Origin: Pseudarthrobacter raffinosi
GTDB lineage: Bacteria > Actinomycetota > Actinomycetes > Actinomycetales > Micrococcaceae
Assembly (NCBI RefSeq): GCF_023913735.1
Contig: NZ_JAMXBH010000019.1
Coordinates: 33,101-97,100 of the forward strand
Reading direction: 5' to 3'
Length of the DNA: 64,000 nucleotides
Position numbers and translations under genes: made by a program
Notes under the pieces: model-generated
Database searches by the model: none
Told to the model about the DNA's origin: nothing
The model's input: only the letters and a program-made list of their open reading frames with translations
In this document: positions 63,845 to 64,000 of the stretch, one piece after another
Position numbering within the stretch: position 1 is the stretch's first letter
How the letters are laid out: each line of letters starts with the position of its first letter

Positions 63845-64000
63845 TTTCTAAGTCGCCGCGAGGGGAACAGCGAAGAGCTGGTTACCGCGGGCGGCCAAAC
63901 CCCCTAATTCAAGACCAAATGTTGGTTGTTCTTTTGAGCGCCTTTGTTTGGTGGGGATGTGTTTTCTGCTGGTGCGGGTCCTGGAATATGGGTTTGCATC
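63845..64000 (+). other. Probable rRNA operon leader
   Basis: Non-coding sequence after the promoter, with TGTTCTTTTGAG (boxA-like, ~63928) and a GTTTGGTGGGG stretch typical of actinobacterial pre-16S leaders. No 16S sequence is reached before the edge. Inferred from position and motifs only. Before it, 63628-63815 has a repeated GGTGATCGAGC and a GACGGCGGCGCCC fragment of the palindrome family, but no gene. Confidence 0.45.

Noticed and set aside
1..64000. CRISPR arrays, prophage, insertion sequences, tRNA or rRNA genes
   Set aside because: No regularly spaced repeats, phage structural genes, transposases, tRNA cloverleaf-like gaps or rRNA sequences were seen; only an rRNA-type promoter and leader at the right edge.

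Overview
The window is high-GC DNA from an actinobacterium, most likely the Arthrobacter/Pseudarthrobacter group of the Micrococcaceae. This rests on codon use, many GTG and ATGA-overlap starts, FCD-type GntR and Lrp regulators, a DUF222/HNH (13E12-type) gene, Cys-free ribosomal proteins of actinobacterial type and a DtxR-type iron box. No database search was possible, so the genus is an inference.

Layout, left to right. (1) 1-9.7 kb: small housekeeping and hypothetical genes, a LysE exporter with divergent Lrp regulator, a second Lrp regulator, gluQ, a SpoT-like HD hydrolase, and two broken genes (ltrA, DUF222/HNH). (2) 9.7-16.5 kb: an unusual GNAT-AAA+ fusion, a small metal-binding-type protein between two palindromes, and a complete L-asparagine catabolic operon (GntR regulator, asparaginase, aspartase, asparagine permease). 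(3) 16.7-22.5 kb: a large hybrid histidine kinase with a premature stop near its original start, hipBA, and a divergent uracil-DNA-glycosylase-like / GIY-YIG-like pair. (4) 22.5-34.6 kb: an amidohydrolase, an S4 protein and a divergent carbohydrate regulon (FCD regulator, split transketolase, MHS-family permease, TIM-barrel isomerase, SDR dehydrogenase, DhaK-DhaL kinase, RpiB-type isomerase). It fits tetritol/tetrulose or apiose-type catabolism. Five copies of a 13-bp palindrome sit in front of its regulator and both operons. Two aldo/keto reductase genes follow, one a wreck. (5) 34.8-40.1 kb: membrane and secreted proteins, YchJ and an acyl-CoA dehydrogenase. (6) 40.3-46.3 kb: a Wadjet/Mks-type SMC operon, jetA-jetB-jetC, with no jetD nuclease gene; a strong terminator of repeated CTCTCTCAC units follows jetC. 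(7) 46.3-54.5 kb: a TetR/MFS efflux operon with two clear operators, then an iron-siderophore uptake operon behind a DtxR box. (8) 54.5-62.6 kb: a secreted GH16-like glycosidase, a polyamine-type ABC transporter flanked by two paralogous SGNH hydrolases, and YciI and MarR proteins. (9) 62.8-64 kb: rpmB-rpmG-rpsN (zinc-free forms), a textbook terminator, then a strong promoter that probably drives an rRNA operon beyond the right edge.

Two themes run through the window. First, there is an unusual number of broken genes: ltrA, DUF222, the histidine-kinase N-terminus, dhaKL, an aldo/keto reductase, and a 5'-truncated secreted-type protein. Most carry single-base lesions, so either real decay or assembly error must be considered. 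Second, palindromic repeat families (GACGGCGG/CCGCCGTC and CGCTCTCTCAC) sit at gene ends, act as terminators, and in places seem to have entered the 5' ends of genes.
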